From NCBI RefSeq assembly GCF_011759585.1, contig NZ_JAAOYV010000001.1, positions 124,001 to 188,000 on the forward strand: a stretch of DNA of 64,000 bases. The letters are read 5' to 3'. This stretch comes from Frigoribacterium endophyticum. GTDB lineage: Bacteria; Actinomycetota; Actinomycetes; Actinomycetales; Microbacteriaceae. Below, in pieces: positions 18,425 through 27,486 of the stretch. Under the pieces are notes generated by a model. The model was not told the origin of the DNA. It saw only the letters and a list, made by a program, of their open reading frames with translations, and ran no database searches. The translations under genes were made by a program, and so were the position numbers. Every line of letters starts with the position of its first letter. Position 1 is the stretch's first letter.

Positions 18425-18880
18425 ATGGCACAGGCCATCGAGACCGTCGACGTCAGCGTCCCTGTCTCCGTCGCGTACAACCAGTGGACCCAGTTCGAGG
18501 AGTTCCCCAAGTTCCTCGACGAGGTCGAGTCCATCACGCAGACCACCCCCACCCTCACGGTGTGGAAGGTCAAGGTCGGCCCCGTCGAGAAGACGTTCGA
18601 GGCGGAGATCACCGAGCAGCACCCCGACGAGCGCGTCGCCTGGAACAGCACGGGCGGCGAGGTCGACCACGCCGGCGTCGTGACCTTCCACAAGCTCAGC
18701 GACTCCGAGACTCGCATCACGGTGCAGATCGACTGGACGCCCGAGGGCTTCCTGGAGAAGGTCGGCTCGTCGCTCGGCCAGGACAACCGCGCGATCAAGA
18801 AGGACCTCCAGAACTTCAAGGAGTACATCGAGTCGCAGGGCCAGGCCGACGGCGCCTGGCGCGGTGACGTCCAAGCCTGA
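18425..18880 (+). CDS. SRPBCC (polyketide cyclase/dehydrase-like) protein
   Basis: 151 residues of the START-like fold: TVDVSVPVSVAYNQWTQFEEFP at the start, then DERVAWNSTGGEVDHAGVV, and DWTPEGFLEKVGSSLG at the end. Probable lipid or hydrophobic-ligand binder. AAGGAG precedes ATG 18425. Single gene. Confidence 0.88.
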   Translation: MAQAIETVDVSVPVSVAYNQWTQFEEFPKFLDEVESITQTTPTLTVWKVKVGPVEKTFEAEITEQHPDERVAWNSTGGEVDHAGVVTFHKLSDSETRITVQIDWTPEGFLEKVGSSLGQDNRAIKKDLQNFKEYIESQGQADGAWRGDVQA

Positions 18881-18991
18881 TCAGGCCGGGCTCACCCCCG
18901 CACTCCCCGAGACGCCTCGCGGCGGACGACCACGGTCGCCCGCAGCGGGGCGTCTCGTCGTCGTCGGGGCAGCGGGGCGGGCCGCCGGGCG

Positions 18992-19171
18992 TCAGCCGAT
19001 CGGGGCGGCGGCCGGGGGCGCGAGGCGCAGGCGCTCCTCGCGGGCGGTGTCCCAGACGGCGGGGGCGACGTCGTCGTCGCGGTACGACGGGCGGCGCGGG
19101 GCGTGGGCTGGGAGGGTCGCGGCGTCGGGGGCGGCGAGCTCGGGCGTCTGCGGGGCGACAGGCGTGGTCAT
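18992..19171 (-). CDS. 59-residue hypothetical protein
   Basis: Begins MTTPVAPQTPELAAPDAA, contains RRPSYRDDDVAPAVWDTA and ends LAPPAAAPIG. The ATG at 19171 has AGGAGAACCGC upstream, a good Shine-Dalgarno. The composition (charged centre, Ala/Pro ends) suggests a disordered peptide. Unknown function. About 270 bases between it and the SDR gene hold no further gene. Confidence 0.5.
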   Translation of the reverse strand: MTTPVAPQTPELAAPDAATLPAHAPRRPSYRDDDVAPAVWDTAREERLRLAPPAAAPIG

Positions 19172-19441
19172 GCGGTTCTCCTGGGTGTCACGGCGGGGTG
19201 CGTCAGACGATGGTGCGTCACGGAGCCCTCCGCGTGCTGCCCCCAGTAGGAGGCGGGAGGCGCGTCCGGCCCCGCCCCCGGGCGTCCGTCGTCGACGAGC
19301 GATCGTACCCCGTTCCCAGCGTGCTCGGAGACACGGCCGCGCCTCCCTCGGGTCGTCGGCCCGCGCCTCCTCGGGTCGTCGGCCAGCGCCTCCCCGGGCC
19401 GGCGCCGGTCGTCGCGCGGGCCGGCCCGGAGGCGCCGTCGC

Positions 19442-20152
19442 TCAGCCGCGGGCGAGCTGCGGGTAGAGCGCCTCCAGCGGTGCCGACAGCGCGGCCTTCA
19501 CCTGGCGCGAGGTCTCGTCAGCGAGCACCTCGTGCTCACCGGCCTCGAGGGCGTCCAGCACGTCGGCCACGAGCACGGCCGGGTCGGTCTTCGCGTCGTC
19601 GACGCCGGCGGCCATCGCCGTGTCGACGTAGCCGACGTGCACGCCGACGACCTGCACGCCCGCGGGCTGCAGCTCGAGGCGGAGCGAGTTCGTCGCCGAC
19701 CAGAGCGCGGCCTTCGTCGCCGAGTAGATGCCGGCGACCGCGAACCAGGAGAGGGCGGAGTGGATGTCGATGATCGCCGTGCCGCCGCCGTGGGCGCGGA
19801 GCAGGGGCGCGTAGGCGCGGGCCAGGAAGAGGGGGCCGAAGAAGTTCGTCTCGACGTTCTCGCGGATCTCGGCGTCGGTGTTCGCGAGGATGCCCGGCTC
19901 GGGGGCGTTCGCCCCGGCGTTGTTGACGAGCACCGTGACGTCGGGGGCCGCCTCGACGACGGCGGCGATCGACGCGGCGTCGGTGACGTCGAGGGTGAGC
20001 GGCACGACGCGCTCGTCGCTCCAGCTGCGCGGGGTGCGGGCCGTGGCGTAGACCTTCGCGGCGCCCCGGGCGAGGGCGGCCTCGACGAAGCGGGTGCCGA
20101 TGCCGCCGTTGGCGCCGGTGACGAGGACGACGGAGTCGCGGATGGTGGTCAT
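19442..20152 (-). CDS. Short-chain dehydrogenase/reductase
   Basis: 236 residues, classical SDR. Cofactor motif TGANGGIG near residue 13, NNAG at about 85, catalytic Ser in IHSALSW and YSATK at about 143. Oxidoreductase on an unknown carbonyl or alcohol. Divergent from a TetR regulator, which likely represses it; candidate operator at 20271-20288. Confidence 0.9.
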   Translation of the reverse strand: MTTIRDSVVLVTGANGGIGTRFVEAALARGAAKVYATARTPRSWSDERVVPLTLDVTDAASIAAVVEAAPDVTVLVNNAGANAPEPGILANTDAEIRENVETNFFGPLFLARAYAPLLRAHGGGTAIIDIHSALSWFAVAGIYSATKAALWSATNSLRLELQPAGVQVVGVHVGYVDTAMAAGVDDAKTDPAVLVADVLDALEAGEHEVLADETSRQVKAALSAPLEALYPQLARG

Positions 20153-20270
20153 GGGGTTCCTTCCAGGGGGTCGGGGCGATGCGGTCGCGTCGCCCCGGGC
20201 GGGTCGTCGTCGCTCGTGAGTGGGATGATGCGGTGCGCGTACCCGATCGCCAACGACTGACCCTCGTCAC

Positions 20271-20288
20271 AACTGAGCAGAGTCAGTT
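20271..20288. promoter_or_regulatory. Palindromic candidate TetR operator
   Basis: Perfect inverted repeat AACTGA-GCAGAG-TCAGTT, 19 bases before the TetR ATG and inside the divergent SDR/TetR region. A degenerate GACTGA-N6-TCAC lies just upstream. Confidence 0.5.
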
Positions 20289-20306
20289 CTCATTCCAGGA
20301 GTTCCC

Positions 20307-20912
20307 ATGTCGTCGACATCCGCCCCGCTCGGCCGTCGAGAGCGCAACAAGCAGGAGAAGCTCGAGCGCATCACCCGGGCCGCGTCCGACCTGTTCTCGC
20401 GGCACGGCGTCGACGAGGTCACCACGCAGCAGGTCGCCGAGGCCGCCGACGTCGGCGCGGGCACGCTCTTCCTCTACGCGCGCTCGAAGGGCGAGCTGCT
20501 GCTGCTGGCGCAGAACGCGGCCTACGAGCGCGCGCTCGAGCGGGGCCTCGCCGCGGCGGCCGGCGAGGCGGCGCTCGTCGACGCGGTGGTCGCCCTCGTC
20601 ACGCCGATCGTCGAGTGCAACCGCAGCCACGTCGAGAACGGCCGCACCTACCTGCGCGAGATGGTCTTCGGCGACGCCGCCGAGCCGCACCACGCGGCGG
20701 CGCTCGCGATCGTGGCCAGGACGGAGGAGGCGCTGGCCGACATCGTCGCCGACCGTGCCGGTCGGAGCCCCGAGGAGGCCGCCGTGCTCGCCCGCGTCGT
20801 CTCGGCCGTGCTGATGGTCGCGATGGCCTCCGCGGTCGACGAGTCGCTCGAGGTGCCCGAGATCGTGGCAGCGCTGAGGGCTCAGCTGGAGGTCGTGCTC
20901 CGAGGGCAGTGA
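20307..20912 (+). CDS. TetR family transcriptional regulator
   Basis: 201 residues. N-terminal HTH (RITRAASDLFSRHGVDEVTTQQVAEAADVG), then GTLFLYARSKGELLLL, typical of the family; helical ligand domain after residue 65. Divergent from the SDR gene; probably autoregulated through the palindrome just upstream. Confidence 0.92.
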   Translation: MSSTSAPLGRRERNKQEKLERITRAASDLFSRHGVDEVTTQQVAEAADVGAGTLFLYARSKGELLLLAQNAAYERALERGLAAAAGEAALVDAVVALVTPIVECNRSHVENGRTYLREMVFGDAAEPHHAAALAIVARTEEALADIVADRAGRSPEEAAVLARVVSAVLMVAMASAVDESLEVPEIVAALRAQLEVVLRGQ

Positions 20913-20969
20913 CGAGCGGCGACGCGGGGGCGTCCGTGTCGGTGCACAGTGTGCAACTCGTTGGGCTGC

Positions 20970-21013
20970 GGTCACTCGGGCGACTCCGCGGCGACACCGG
21001 CCGTTCACCCTGC
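20970..21013 (+). promoter_or_regulatory. Candidate PhoP (PHO) boxes upstream of alkaline phosphatase
   Basis: GGTCACTCGGG at 20970 fits the actinobacterial PHO direct-repeat unit (GKTCAYYYRSG). A second near-match, GTTCACCCTGC, starts exactly 33 bases (three 11-base units) later at 21003. The two intervening units are degenerate. Confidence 0.4.
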
Positions 21014-21094
21014 CCGACTGCACTGTGACGGTCCCCCGATCAGGGGGTGACGACCTCCCTCCGCACCACCGATCACCTGGAGCTGGACCAAACG

Positions 21095-23017
21095 ATGTCA
21101 TCCACCACCCGCCGCACCCGCGCGGCCCTCGCCACGGGAGCGATGGCGCTCGCCGCCTCCGTGGCCCTCCTCCCCGGAGCCGCGTTCGCGGCGACCCCCG
21201 CCGACGTCGCCGAGAACGGCGGCGCCGCCCGCAGCTCCGACGACAGCACGCAGGCCCTGCTCGACTCCGTGCAGGCCGGCCCCGCGAAGAACGTCATCCT
21301 GCTCATCGGCGACGGCATGGGCGACTCCGAGATCACCTCGGCCCGCAACTACCAGTACGGCGCCGGCGGCGAGCTGCCCGGCATCGACGCGCTGCCCCTC
21401 ACCGGCCAGTACACGACCTACTCGTTGACGAAGGCGGGCAAGCCCGACTACGTGCCCGACTCCGCCGCCACCGGCTCGGCCTGGGCCACCGGCACCAAGA
21501 CGTACGACAACGCCGTCTCGGTCGACATCGCGGGCACCCCGCAGGACACCCTGGTCGAGATCGCCAAGGCCAACGGCAAGAAGACCGGCAACGTGTCGAC
21601 CGCCGAGATCCAGGACGCGACGCCGGCCGTGCAGGCCGCCCACGTCGCCGCCCGCAGCTGCTACGGCCCCGACTCGGTGACCCAGTGCGGCGCCGACGCC
21701 CTCGACCAGGGCGGTCTCGGCTCGATCAGCGAGCAGATCATCGGCACGCGTGCCGACCTCACCCTCGGCGGCGGCTCGGCGTCGTTCCGCCAGACCGCCC
21801 GTGCGGGCCAGTACCAGGGCGAGTCGCTCTTCGACCAGGCCGCCGACCGCGGCTACCAGGTCGTCGGCGACGCCGCCGGCCTCGGCGCCCTGACGGCGGC
21901 CGACCAGGCCTCGCCGGTGCTCGGCACCTTCACCGACGGCAACTTCCCGACCCGCTTCGCGCCCAGCACGGCGACGGTCGGCGGCGCCGACCTCGCGCCC
22001 CAGGCGTGCACGCCGAACCCCGCCCGTCTGTCGACGGACCTCTCGCTCCGCTCGCTGACCGAGAAGTCGATCGACCTGCTCGACGGCGACCAGGGCTTCT
22101 TCCTCCAGGTCGAGGGCGCCTCCATCGACAAGCGCGACCACAGCGCCGACGCCTGCGGCCAGATCGGCGAGGTGCTCGACCTCGACGAGGCCGTGCAGGC
22201 CGCGCTCGAGTTCGCGAAGGCCGACGGGAACACGATGGTCATCGTCACCGCCGACCACGCGCACACCAGCCAGATCGTCGACAGCACGCCCCCCGCGACC
22301 CTCAGCACCGCGCTCCTCACCACCGAGGGCAGCACGATGAAGATCGCCTACGGCACCGCCGCGGCCGGCGGCTCGCAGCAGCACACGGGCACGCAGCTCC
22401 GCGTCGCCGGCTACGGCCCCGGCGCCGCGAACGTCGTCGGCCTCATCGACCAGACCGACAACTTCTTCACCATCGTGAACGCGCTGGAGCTCGACCGTGA
22501 CCTCGACGGCCTGAGCGCCGACGGCACCATCTCGGCCCCGGCCGAGGTCGCCCCCGGCACCGACTTCACCGTCACCGCCTCGGGCGTCGAGGGCGACCGC
22601 CAGGTCTCCGGGGTCTACACCCCGGCCTCGGGCGACCCCGTCGACCTCGGCTACGTCGACGTCGTCGACGGCGTCGCGACCTTCACCGTCACGGCCCCGA
22701 CCGCCCTCGGCGCCGGCTCGGTGACGCTGATCGGCGTGCAGTCGGGCGTCGAGCTCCGTGCTGACGTGCTGGTCGCGGCGGGTGCGCCCACCCCGGCCCC
22801 CACGGCCTCGCCGACCCCCGCCGCCGTCCCCGGCGGCTCGGGCACGGGCGCCGGCGGCGCCGGCACGACGGCCTCCGGCTCCGGCCCGCTGGCCTTCACC
22901 GGCTCCGACATGGTCCCCGCGCTGCTCCTCGCGCTGATGCTCGCGGGCACCGGTGCGGTGCTGGTCGCGCGTCGTCGCCGCCGCGCCGTGCTCGACCACT
23001 CCGGCGCCCAGCTGTAG
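21095..23017 (+). CDS. Wall-anchored alkaline phosphatase (PhoA family)
   Basis: 640 residues. Signal peptide 1-32 ending in AFA. The phosphatase domain has metal and catalytic motifs: [17 protein letters not shown], the nucleophile Ser in [39 protein letters not shown] and [18 protein letters not shown] beta-sandwich-like region follows ([16 protein letters not shown] onward), then a Pro/Gly stalk, LAFTG, a membrane helix and an RRRRR tail, so it is probably attached by a class E sortase. It liberates phosphate from organic esters. PHO-like boxes upstream fit phosphate starvation control. Confidence 0.92.
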   Translation: MSSTTRRTRAALATGAMALAASVALLPGAAFAATPADVAENGGAARSSDDSTQALLDSVQAGPAKNVILLIGDGMGDSEITSARNYQYGAGGELPGIDALPLTGQYTTYSLTKAGKPDYVPDSAATGSAWATGTKTYDNAVSVDIAGTPQDTLVEIAKANGKKTGNVSTAEIQDATPAVQAAHVAARSCYGPDSVTQCGADALDQGGLGSISEQIIGTRADLTLGGGSASFRQTARAGQYQGESLFDQAADRGYQVVGDAAGLGALTAADQASPVLGTFTDGNFPTRFAPSTATVGGADLAPQACTPNPARLSTDLSLRSLTEKSIDLLDGDQGFFLQVEGASIDKRDHSADACGQIGEVLDLDEAVQAALEFAKADGNTMVIVTADHAHTSQIVDSTPPATLSTALLTTEGSTMKIAYGTAAAGGSQQHTGTQLRVAGYGPGAANVVGLIDQTDNFFTIVNALELDRDLDGLSADGTISAPAEVAPGTDFTVTASGVEGDRQVSGVYTPASGDPVDLGYVDVVDGVATFTVTAPTALGAGSVTLIGVQSGVELRADVLVAAGAPTPAPTASPTPAAVPGGSGTGAGGAGTTASGSGPLAFTGSDMVPALLLALMLAGTGAVLVARRRRRAVLDHSGAQL

Positions 23018-23046
23018 CGGACGGGCCGGGCGACCGGCAGACCACA

Positions 23047-23078
23047 GGAGGCGCGGTGCCCGACGGCACCGCGCCTCC
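23047..23078. terminator. Bidirectional GC hairpin
   Basis: Perfect 14-base arms (GGAGGCGCGGTGCC) around CGAC, between the convergent alkaline phosphatase and YjbR-like genes. Confidence 0.8.
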
Positions 23079-23105
23079 CGTCTTCCTGCCCCGGGCCTCG
23101 CCGCC

Positions 23106-23492
23106 TCAGCCGACGCCGCCCGCGAAGGTGGCGGGGTCGACGGGGCGCCGGGCGCGGGGGAGCCCCTCGACGACGAGGAGGTACGACTCGGTGACGAGGT
23201 CGTCGAGCAGGTCGGCCTGCACGTCGTCGCCGGGCCGGACGGTGATCCAGTGCCGCTTGTTCATGTGCCAGCCGGGCGACACGTCGTCGTGCTGGGCGCA
23301 CAGCGCGGCCGCGTCGTCGGGGGCGGCCTTGACCGTCACGACGGGCTGGCCGGCGACCTCGGCCATCAGCAGGAAGACCTTGCCGCGCACCTTCCAGACC
23401 TCCCAGTCGGGGCCGAAGGGGTGCTCGAGGCCGGCACCCGGCAGCTCCTCGGCGCGGGCGGCGGCGCGCTCCTGCAGCGAGTCGGCGTGCAT
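23106..23492 (-). CDS. MmcQ/YjbR family protein
   Basis: 128 residues. PFGPDWEVWKVRGKVFLLM, VTVKAAPDDAAAL and HMNKRHWITV are the conserved YjbR pattern. The fold resembles a CyaY-like DNA-binding domain; the role is unclear. ATG with GGAGGAGA upstream. Single gene. Confidence 0.88.
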   Translation of the reverse strand: MHADSLQERAAARAEELPGAGLEHPFGPDWEVWKVRGKVFLLMAEVAGQPVVTVKAAPDDAAALCAQHDDVSPGWHMNKRHWITVRPGDDVQADLLDDLVTESYLLVVEGLPRARRPVDPATFAGGVG

Positions 23493-23933
23493 GTCTCCTC
23501 CGGGGGTCGGGGGGCGGGGGCGGCGGCCGCGCGGGCGGAACGACGAGCACGAGCCTACGACGACGTCCGTGACGCAGCCCTACCCCGCGGAGCGCCTTAT
23601 GTCCAGAACTACCTGGGCCGGTCACGCTCCGGCATCGTGAGGGAGTCTCGGCCGGGGTTCAGGCGGCCGAGGCGTGCTCTCACCGGTCGGGCCCGGGGGA
23701 GCGGCGGCAGGGCCCCGTTCGGGTCGGGTCCCTGCCGCCACGCCCCGCCGGGACCGCTAGCCTGATCCCCTGAGGAGGGCCGAGCGGGCGCGTCACCGAC
23801 GTGGTCACGCCGCCGAGGGCGGCACCGCTGAACGGGCTGGCGCAGTGCGGGGTGCCCCGCACGGACACACCCCCACCGCAGCCCGGACCCCGCTGCCCAG
23901 CACGGTCCGCACGCCTCAGCAACGGAGCACCCC

Positions 23934-24338
23934 ATGGGATACATCGTCTACGACGGCGAGCAGCTCGAGTTCAAGGTCGAGGACCGCCTCCTCGCCCACC
24001 TGCAGATCGTGATCGTCAACAAGTTCCGCGCCGGCGAGTCGTTCGTCTTCTCCTGGAAGGAGCCGATCGAGACCGGCGACGGCCGGTCGACCGTCTGGCT
24101 CGCGCCCACCATCGGCCTGCGCTTCAAGTTCGCCGGCAGCCGCTCGATCGACATCAACCCGACGTGGCTCGACGCCCTCTACGCGGGCGCCGCCTCCGGC
24201 CGGGGCCTGCGCCCGGAGCCCGAGCCCGAGCTCGACCCGAGCACGACGCTGCCGGGGTCGGCGGGCGCCCAGGTCGACTGGGCCAGCGACCGCCCGGAGC
24301 CCCCGAAGACACGTCGGGCACGGCCGCCCGTCGGGTAG
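23934..24338 (+). CDS. DUF7882 family protein, second copy
   Basis: 134 residues. The first 85 parallel the gene at 6218-6577 (LAHLQIVIVNKFRAGESFVFSWKEP, GDGRSTVWLAPTIGLRFKF). The C-terminal 45 form a Pro/Arg/Glu-rich disordered tail unrelated to the other copy's tail. No DNA ligase motif. Function unknown. Transcribed alone. Confidence 0.8.
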   Translation: MGYIVYDGEQLEFKVEDRLLAHLQIVIVNKFRAGESFVFSWKEPIETGDGRSTVWLAPTIGLRFKFAGSRSIDINPTWLDALYAGAASGRGLRPEPEPELDPSTTLPGSAGAQVDWASDRPEPPKTRRARPPVG

Positions 24339-24369
24339 CACCGTCGCTCGGTGAGGTGCCGGGGAGGCG

Positions 24370-24567
24370 TCAGCAGTCGCGGCCCTGCGTCGTCATCGAC
24401 GTCCCGCACCGGTGGCACCGCCAGCGCACGACGTGGATGCCGTGCGGCACGACGCGGCCGCTCATCGTGCGGGGGCCGCCGCACGACGGGCAGTCGCGCG
24501 AGGGCAGCTCCCGGGCGCGGGCGGGGCCCGGGGCCGTGGTCGACGTGATGCGGTCCGTGGTGCTCAT
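24370..24567 (-). CDS. Small zinc-ribbon protein
   Basis: 65 residues with two CxxC knuckles (CPSCGG and CHRCG), spaced as in a single zinc ribbon. Begins MSTTDRITSTTAPG. GGAGG precedes the ATG at 24567. Downstream of rnj on the same strand but separated by a strong hairpin. Function unknown; possibly nucleic-acid binding. Confidence 0.65.
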   Translation of the reverse strand: MSTTDRITSTTAPGPARARELPSRDCPSCGGPRTMSGRVVPHGIHVVRWRCHRCGTSMTTQGRDC

Positions 24568-24694
24568 GCGCGCCTCCTCCGCCCTCGGGGGCGTCCTCGT
24601 CGACGCACCGGGGGGCTGACCTGGACGGTACGCCGACGAGCCTGACCGTCGTGGGGGCTTGCCGGAGGTGCGGTGCACGAGGTAGGCGCGCGCG

Positions 24695-24732
24695 CCGAGA
24701 GCCCCGGAGGTCGTGACCTCCGGGGCTCTCGG
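24695..24732. terminator. rnj terminator hairpin
   Basis: Perfect 18-base arms (CCGAGAGCCCCGGAGGTC) around a 2-base centre, 38 bases beyond the RNase J stop. Confidence 0.8.
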
Positions 24733-24769
24733 GCGCCCGTGCGGGCAGGTGGTGCGGGGTACGGCCGGC

Positions 24770-26464
24770 TCAGTCGGCGTCGACGACCACGGTCGTGATG
24801 ACCGGGGTGCGGCGGTGGCGGCGGAGGAACCAGCGGCTGAGGCCGTCCTCGATGGCCTGCTCGGCGGCTTCGCCGTCGATCTTGCCGCGGGCCGTGGCCT
24901 GCTGCAGCGCCTTCTCGGCGACGTCCTCGGCCTGCTTCTCCCAGCCGGCGGCCTCGACGAAGCCGCGGGGGATGAACTCGACCGGGTCGACGAGCTTCTG
25001 GGCGCCCTCGTCGAAGATGCCGAGCACGGTGATGTGGCCCTCCTCGGCGAGCGAGAGGCGGTCCTTCAGGGCGTCCTCGGTCGCGACGCCGATCGTGGCG
25101 CCGTCGACGAACACGTAGGGGGCCGGGATGCGGCCGGCGATGCTGGCGCGGCCACGGTCGAGGTCGACGACGACGCCGTCCTCGACGACGAGCACGCGGT
25201 CCTCCGGCACGCCGGTCGCGATGGCGAGGTCGGCGTTGGCCGTGAGGTGGCGCCACTCGCCGTGCACGGGGAGCACGTTCTTCGGCTTGACGATGTTGTA
25301 GCAGTAGGTGAGCTCGCCGGCGCTGGCGTGGCCGGAGACGTGCACCTTCGCGTTGCCCTTGTGGACGACCGTCGCGCCCCAGCGGATCAGGCCGTTGATG
25401 ACGCCGTAGATGGCGTTCTCGTTGCCGGGGATCAGCGAGCTGGCGAGCAGGATGGTGTCGCCCTCGCCGACCTTGATGATGTGCTCGCGGTTGGCCATGC
25501 GCGACAGCGCCGCCATCGGCTCGCCCTGCGAGCCGGTGCAGATGAGCACGATCTTCTTGTCGGGCATCTTGCTGAGCTGCTTGAGGTCGACGACGAGCCC
25601 CTGCGGGATGTTCAGGTAGCCGAGGTCGGACGCGATGCCCATGTTGCGCACCATCGAGCGACCGACGAAGGCGACCTTGCGGCCGTGCTTGTGGGCGGTG
25701 TCGAGCACCTGCTGGATGCGGTGCACGTGGCTGGCGAAGCTCGAGACGACGATGCGCTTGGGCGCCTCGCGGAAGACGCGGTCGATCGCGGCGCCGAGGT
25801 CCTTCTCGGCGGTCGTGAAGCCGGGCACCTCGGCGTTGGTCGAGTCGGTCATGAACAGGTCGACGCCCTCGTCGCCCAGGCGGGCGAAGTGGTTGAGGTC
25901 GGTGATGCGCTTGTCCATCGGGAACTGGTCCATCTTGAAGTCGCCCGTGTGGAGGACGAGCCCGGCGCTCGTGCGGAGCGCGACGGCGAGGCCGTCGGGG
26001 ATGGAGTGGTTCACGGCCACGAACTCGAGGTCGAACGGGCCGGCCTGGTGGTGGTCGCCCGCGGCGACCTCGTGGGTGATCGGCGTGATCTTGTGCTCCT
26101 GCAGCTTCGCCGTGATGAAGGCGAGCGTCAGCTTCGAGCCGACCAGGGGGATGTCGGGGCGCTCCTTGAGGAGGTAGGGCACGCCTCCGATGTGGTCCTC
26201 GTGGCCGTGCGTCAGCACGATCGCCTCGACGTCCTTCAGGCGGTCGCGCAGCGCCGTGAAGTCGGGCAGGATCACGTCGATGCCGGGCTGGGTCTCTTCG
26301 GGGAAGAGCACGCCGCAGTCGACGACGACGAGCTTGCCCTTGTGCTCGAAGAGGGTCATGTTGCGGCCGACGTCGCCGAGGCCGCCCATCGGGGTGACGC
26401 GGAGCGCGCCGCGCTTCAGGGGCTGGGGCTTCTTGAGGTCGAGCTCGTGCTTGATCGTGGACAT
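24770..26464 (-). CDS. rnj: Ribonuclease J
   Basis: 564 residues, full length. Metallo-beta-lactamase/beta-CASP nuclease with 5'-3' exo- and endonuclease activity in mRNA decay and rRNA processing. Visible: GGLGDVGRNM, catalytic LTHGHEDHIGG, HTGDFKMD, DSTNAEVPGFT, SSFASHVHRIQQVLD, CTGSQGEP, SGHASAGEL, and the C-terminal dimerisation region. ATG 26464 has GAAGAAG upstream. The 335-base gap upstream is a long leader with a hairpin at 26528-26555 and no gene. Confidence 0.96.
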   Translation of the reverse strand: MSTIKHELDLKKPQPLKRGALRVTPMGGLGDVGRNMTLFEHKGKLVVVDCGVLFPEETQPGIDVILPDFTALRDRLKDVEAIVLTHGHEDHIGGVPYLLKERPDIPLVGSKLTLAFITAKLQEHKITPITHEVAAGDHHQAGPFDLEFVAVNHSIPDGLAVALRTSAGLVLHTGDFKMDQFPMDKRITDLNHFARLGDEGVDLFMTDSTNAEVPGFTTAEKDLGAAIDRVFREAPKRIVVSSFASHVHRIQQVLDTAHKHGRKVAFVGRSMVRNMGIASDLGYLNIPQGLVVDLKQLSKMPDKKIVLICTGSQGEPMAALSRMANREHIIKVGEGDTILLASSLIPGNENAIYGVINGLIRWGATVVHKGNAKVHVSGHASAGELTYCYNIVKPKNVLPVHGEWRHLTANADLAIATGVPEDRVLVVEDGVVVDLDRGRASIAGRIPAPYVFVDGATIGVATEDALKDRLSLAEEGHITVLGIFDEGAQKLVDPVEFIPRGFVEAAGWEKQAEDVAEKALQQATARGKIDGEAAEQAIEDGLSRWFLRRHRRTPVITTVVVDAD

Positions 26465-26527
26465 CGGTCTTCTTCCGTCGGAGGGGTGTCGCTGAGCGGA
26501 GCACGCGGTCGAGCGGGCCTCGCGGTC

Positions 26528-26555
26528 GGGAGCCGGCACGTTCTGCCGGTCTCCC
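26528..26555 (-). promoter_or_regulatory. Hairpin in the rnj leader
   Basis: On the minus strand GGGAG-A-CCGGCA, loop GAACG, TGCCGG-CTCCC: an 11-pair stem with one bulge, 64 bases upstream of the rnj ATG. Could be an mRNA leader stem for autoregulation; not proven. Confidence 0.35.
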
Positions 26556-26799
26556 TGATGTCGTGGAGGGCGTGGTCGCAGGCCGTGGAGGCAGGGCGAC
26601 GACGCCGTGTGGTGCGGGTCGTGGGCGGCTCCCGTGAGGAGACCGGCACGGCCGTGAGGTGCAGGGCAGGTGTCGTACGGAGGCCCGGTCGTGACCGCGG
26701 CTCGCCGGCGAGACGGCGTCCTGCGGCCTCGTTCTCCCTTGAGCATGTCACGAGTCGGGCCCAAGTGGGAAAACGGGAGGCGCCGGCCGGCCGTGGGGG

Positions 26800-27147
26800 T
26801 CAGCGCGCGAGGCGCTCCATGTGCTCGGTCGTCTTCTCGGTGAGGAAGGCGCAGAGCCTCGCGACCGAGCCGACCTCGTGGGCGAGGGCGAGCACCTGGC
26901 CGGCGGTCGCCCGGGCGTCGCGCTCGCGGGCCTCGAAGGTGACCGTCCACTCGGGCGAGCCGCCGATCTCGCGACGGAGGAAGACCTCGGTGCCCGAGGT
27001 CTCGAGCCGCACGACGATGAGGGCGGTGTCGACCATCGACTCGTCCCACGAGGCGTCGACGGCCTGCGGCGACGAGGGGTGGGCCTGCTCGAGGGCGTGG
27101 AACTCACGGACCCAGCCGTCGAGCTCCTCCGAGGTCAGACGTGGCAC
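26800..27147 (-). CDS. Hypothetical protein
   Basis: 115 residues. Contains LTSEELDGWVREFHALEQAHP, ASWDESMVDTALIVVRLE, EVFLRREIGGSPEWTV and LALAHEVGSVARLCAFL: an alpha/beta pattern with no family I recognise. GTG 27147 has GAGGAGAAG upstream and is preferred over a GTG 54 bases earlier. Single gene. Confidence 0.65.
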   Translation of the reverse strand: MPRLTSEELDGWVREFHALEQAHPSSPQAVDASWDESMVDTALIVVRLETSGTEVFLRREIGGSPEWTVTFEARERDARATAGQVLALAHEVGSVARLCAFLTEKTTEHMERLAR

Positions 27148-27249
27148 GGGCTTCTCCTCGACGGTCGGGGCGGGGCCGCCGGGCGGGCGGACGACGACCA
27201 TCCTGCCGTGTCCGGCCCGGGTGTGCCCGCTCCTCCGCGGCGTGCGTCG

Positions 27250-27486
27250 TCAGCGGCGACGGAAGAGGTCGGCGAAGGCTCCGGGGCCGGGAGCGAGGCG
27301 CACCGCCATCTCGTCGCGCACCCGCGCCTCCTGCTCCCGATCACGGGTCAGCTCGGTGATCTCGGCCGTGGCTGCCCACCAGGTCGCGAGACGGGCGCCG
27401 AGCCCGTGGCGGACGGGCCGGGGGGAGGCGGCGGTGCGGGCGTCGCCGCAGTCGGGCTCAGCGGGGCGGTCGGGGACGCTCAGCAC
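27250..27486 (-). CDS. Small hypothetical protein overlapping the HTH gene
   Basis: 78 residues, helical centre (LATWWAATAEITELTRDREQ) with an Arg-rich end. GTG 27486 follows GAGGAGGC. It overlaps the last 29 bases of the HTH regulator gene in another frame and would be co-transcribed. Function unknown. Confidence 0.5.
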   Translation of the reverse strand: MLSVPDRPAEPDCGDARTAASPRPVRHGLGARLATWWAATAEITELTRDREQEARVRDEMAVRLAPGPGAFADLFRRR

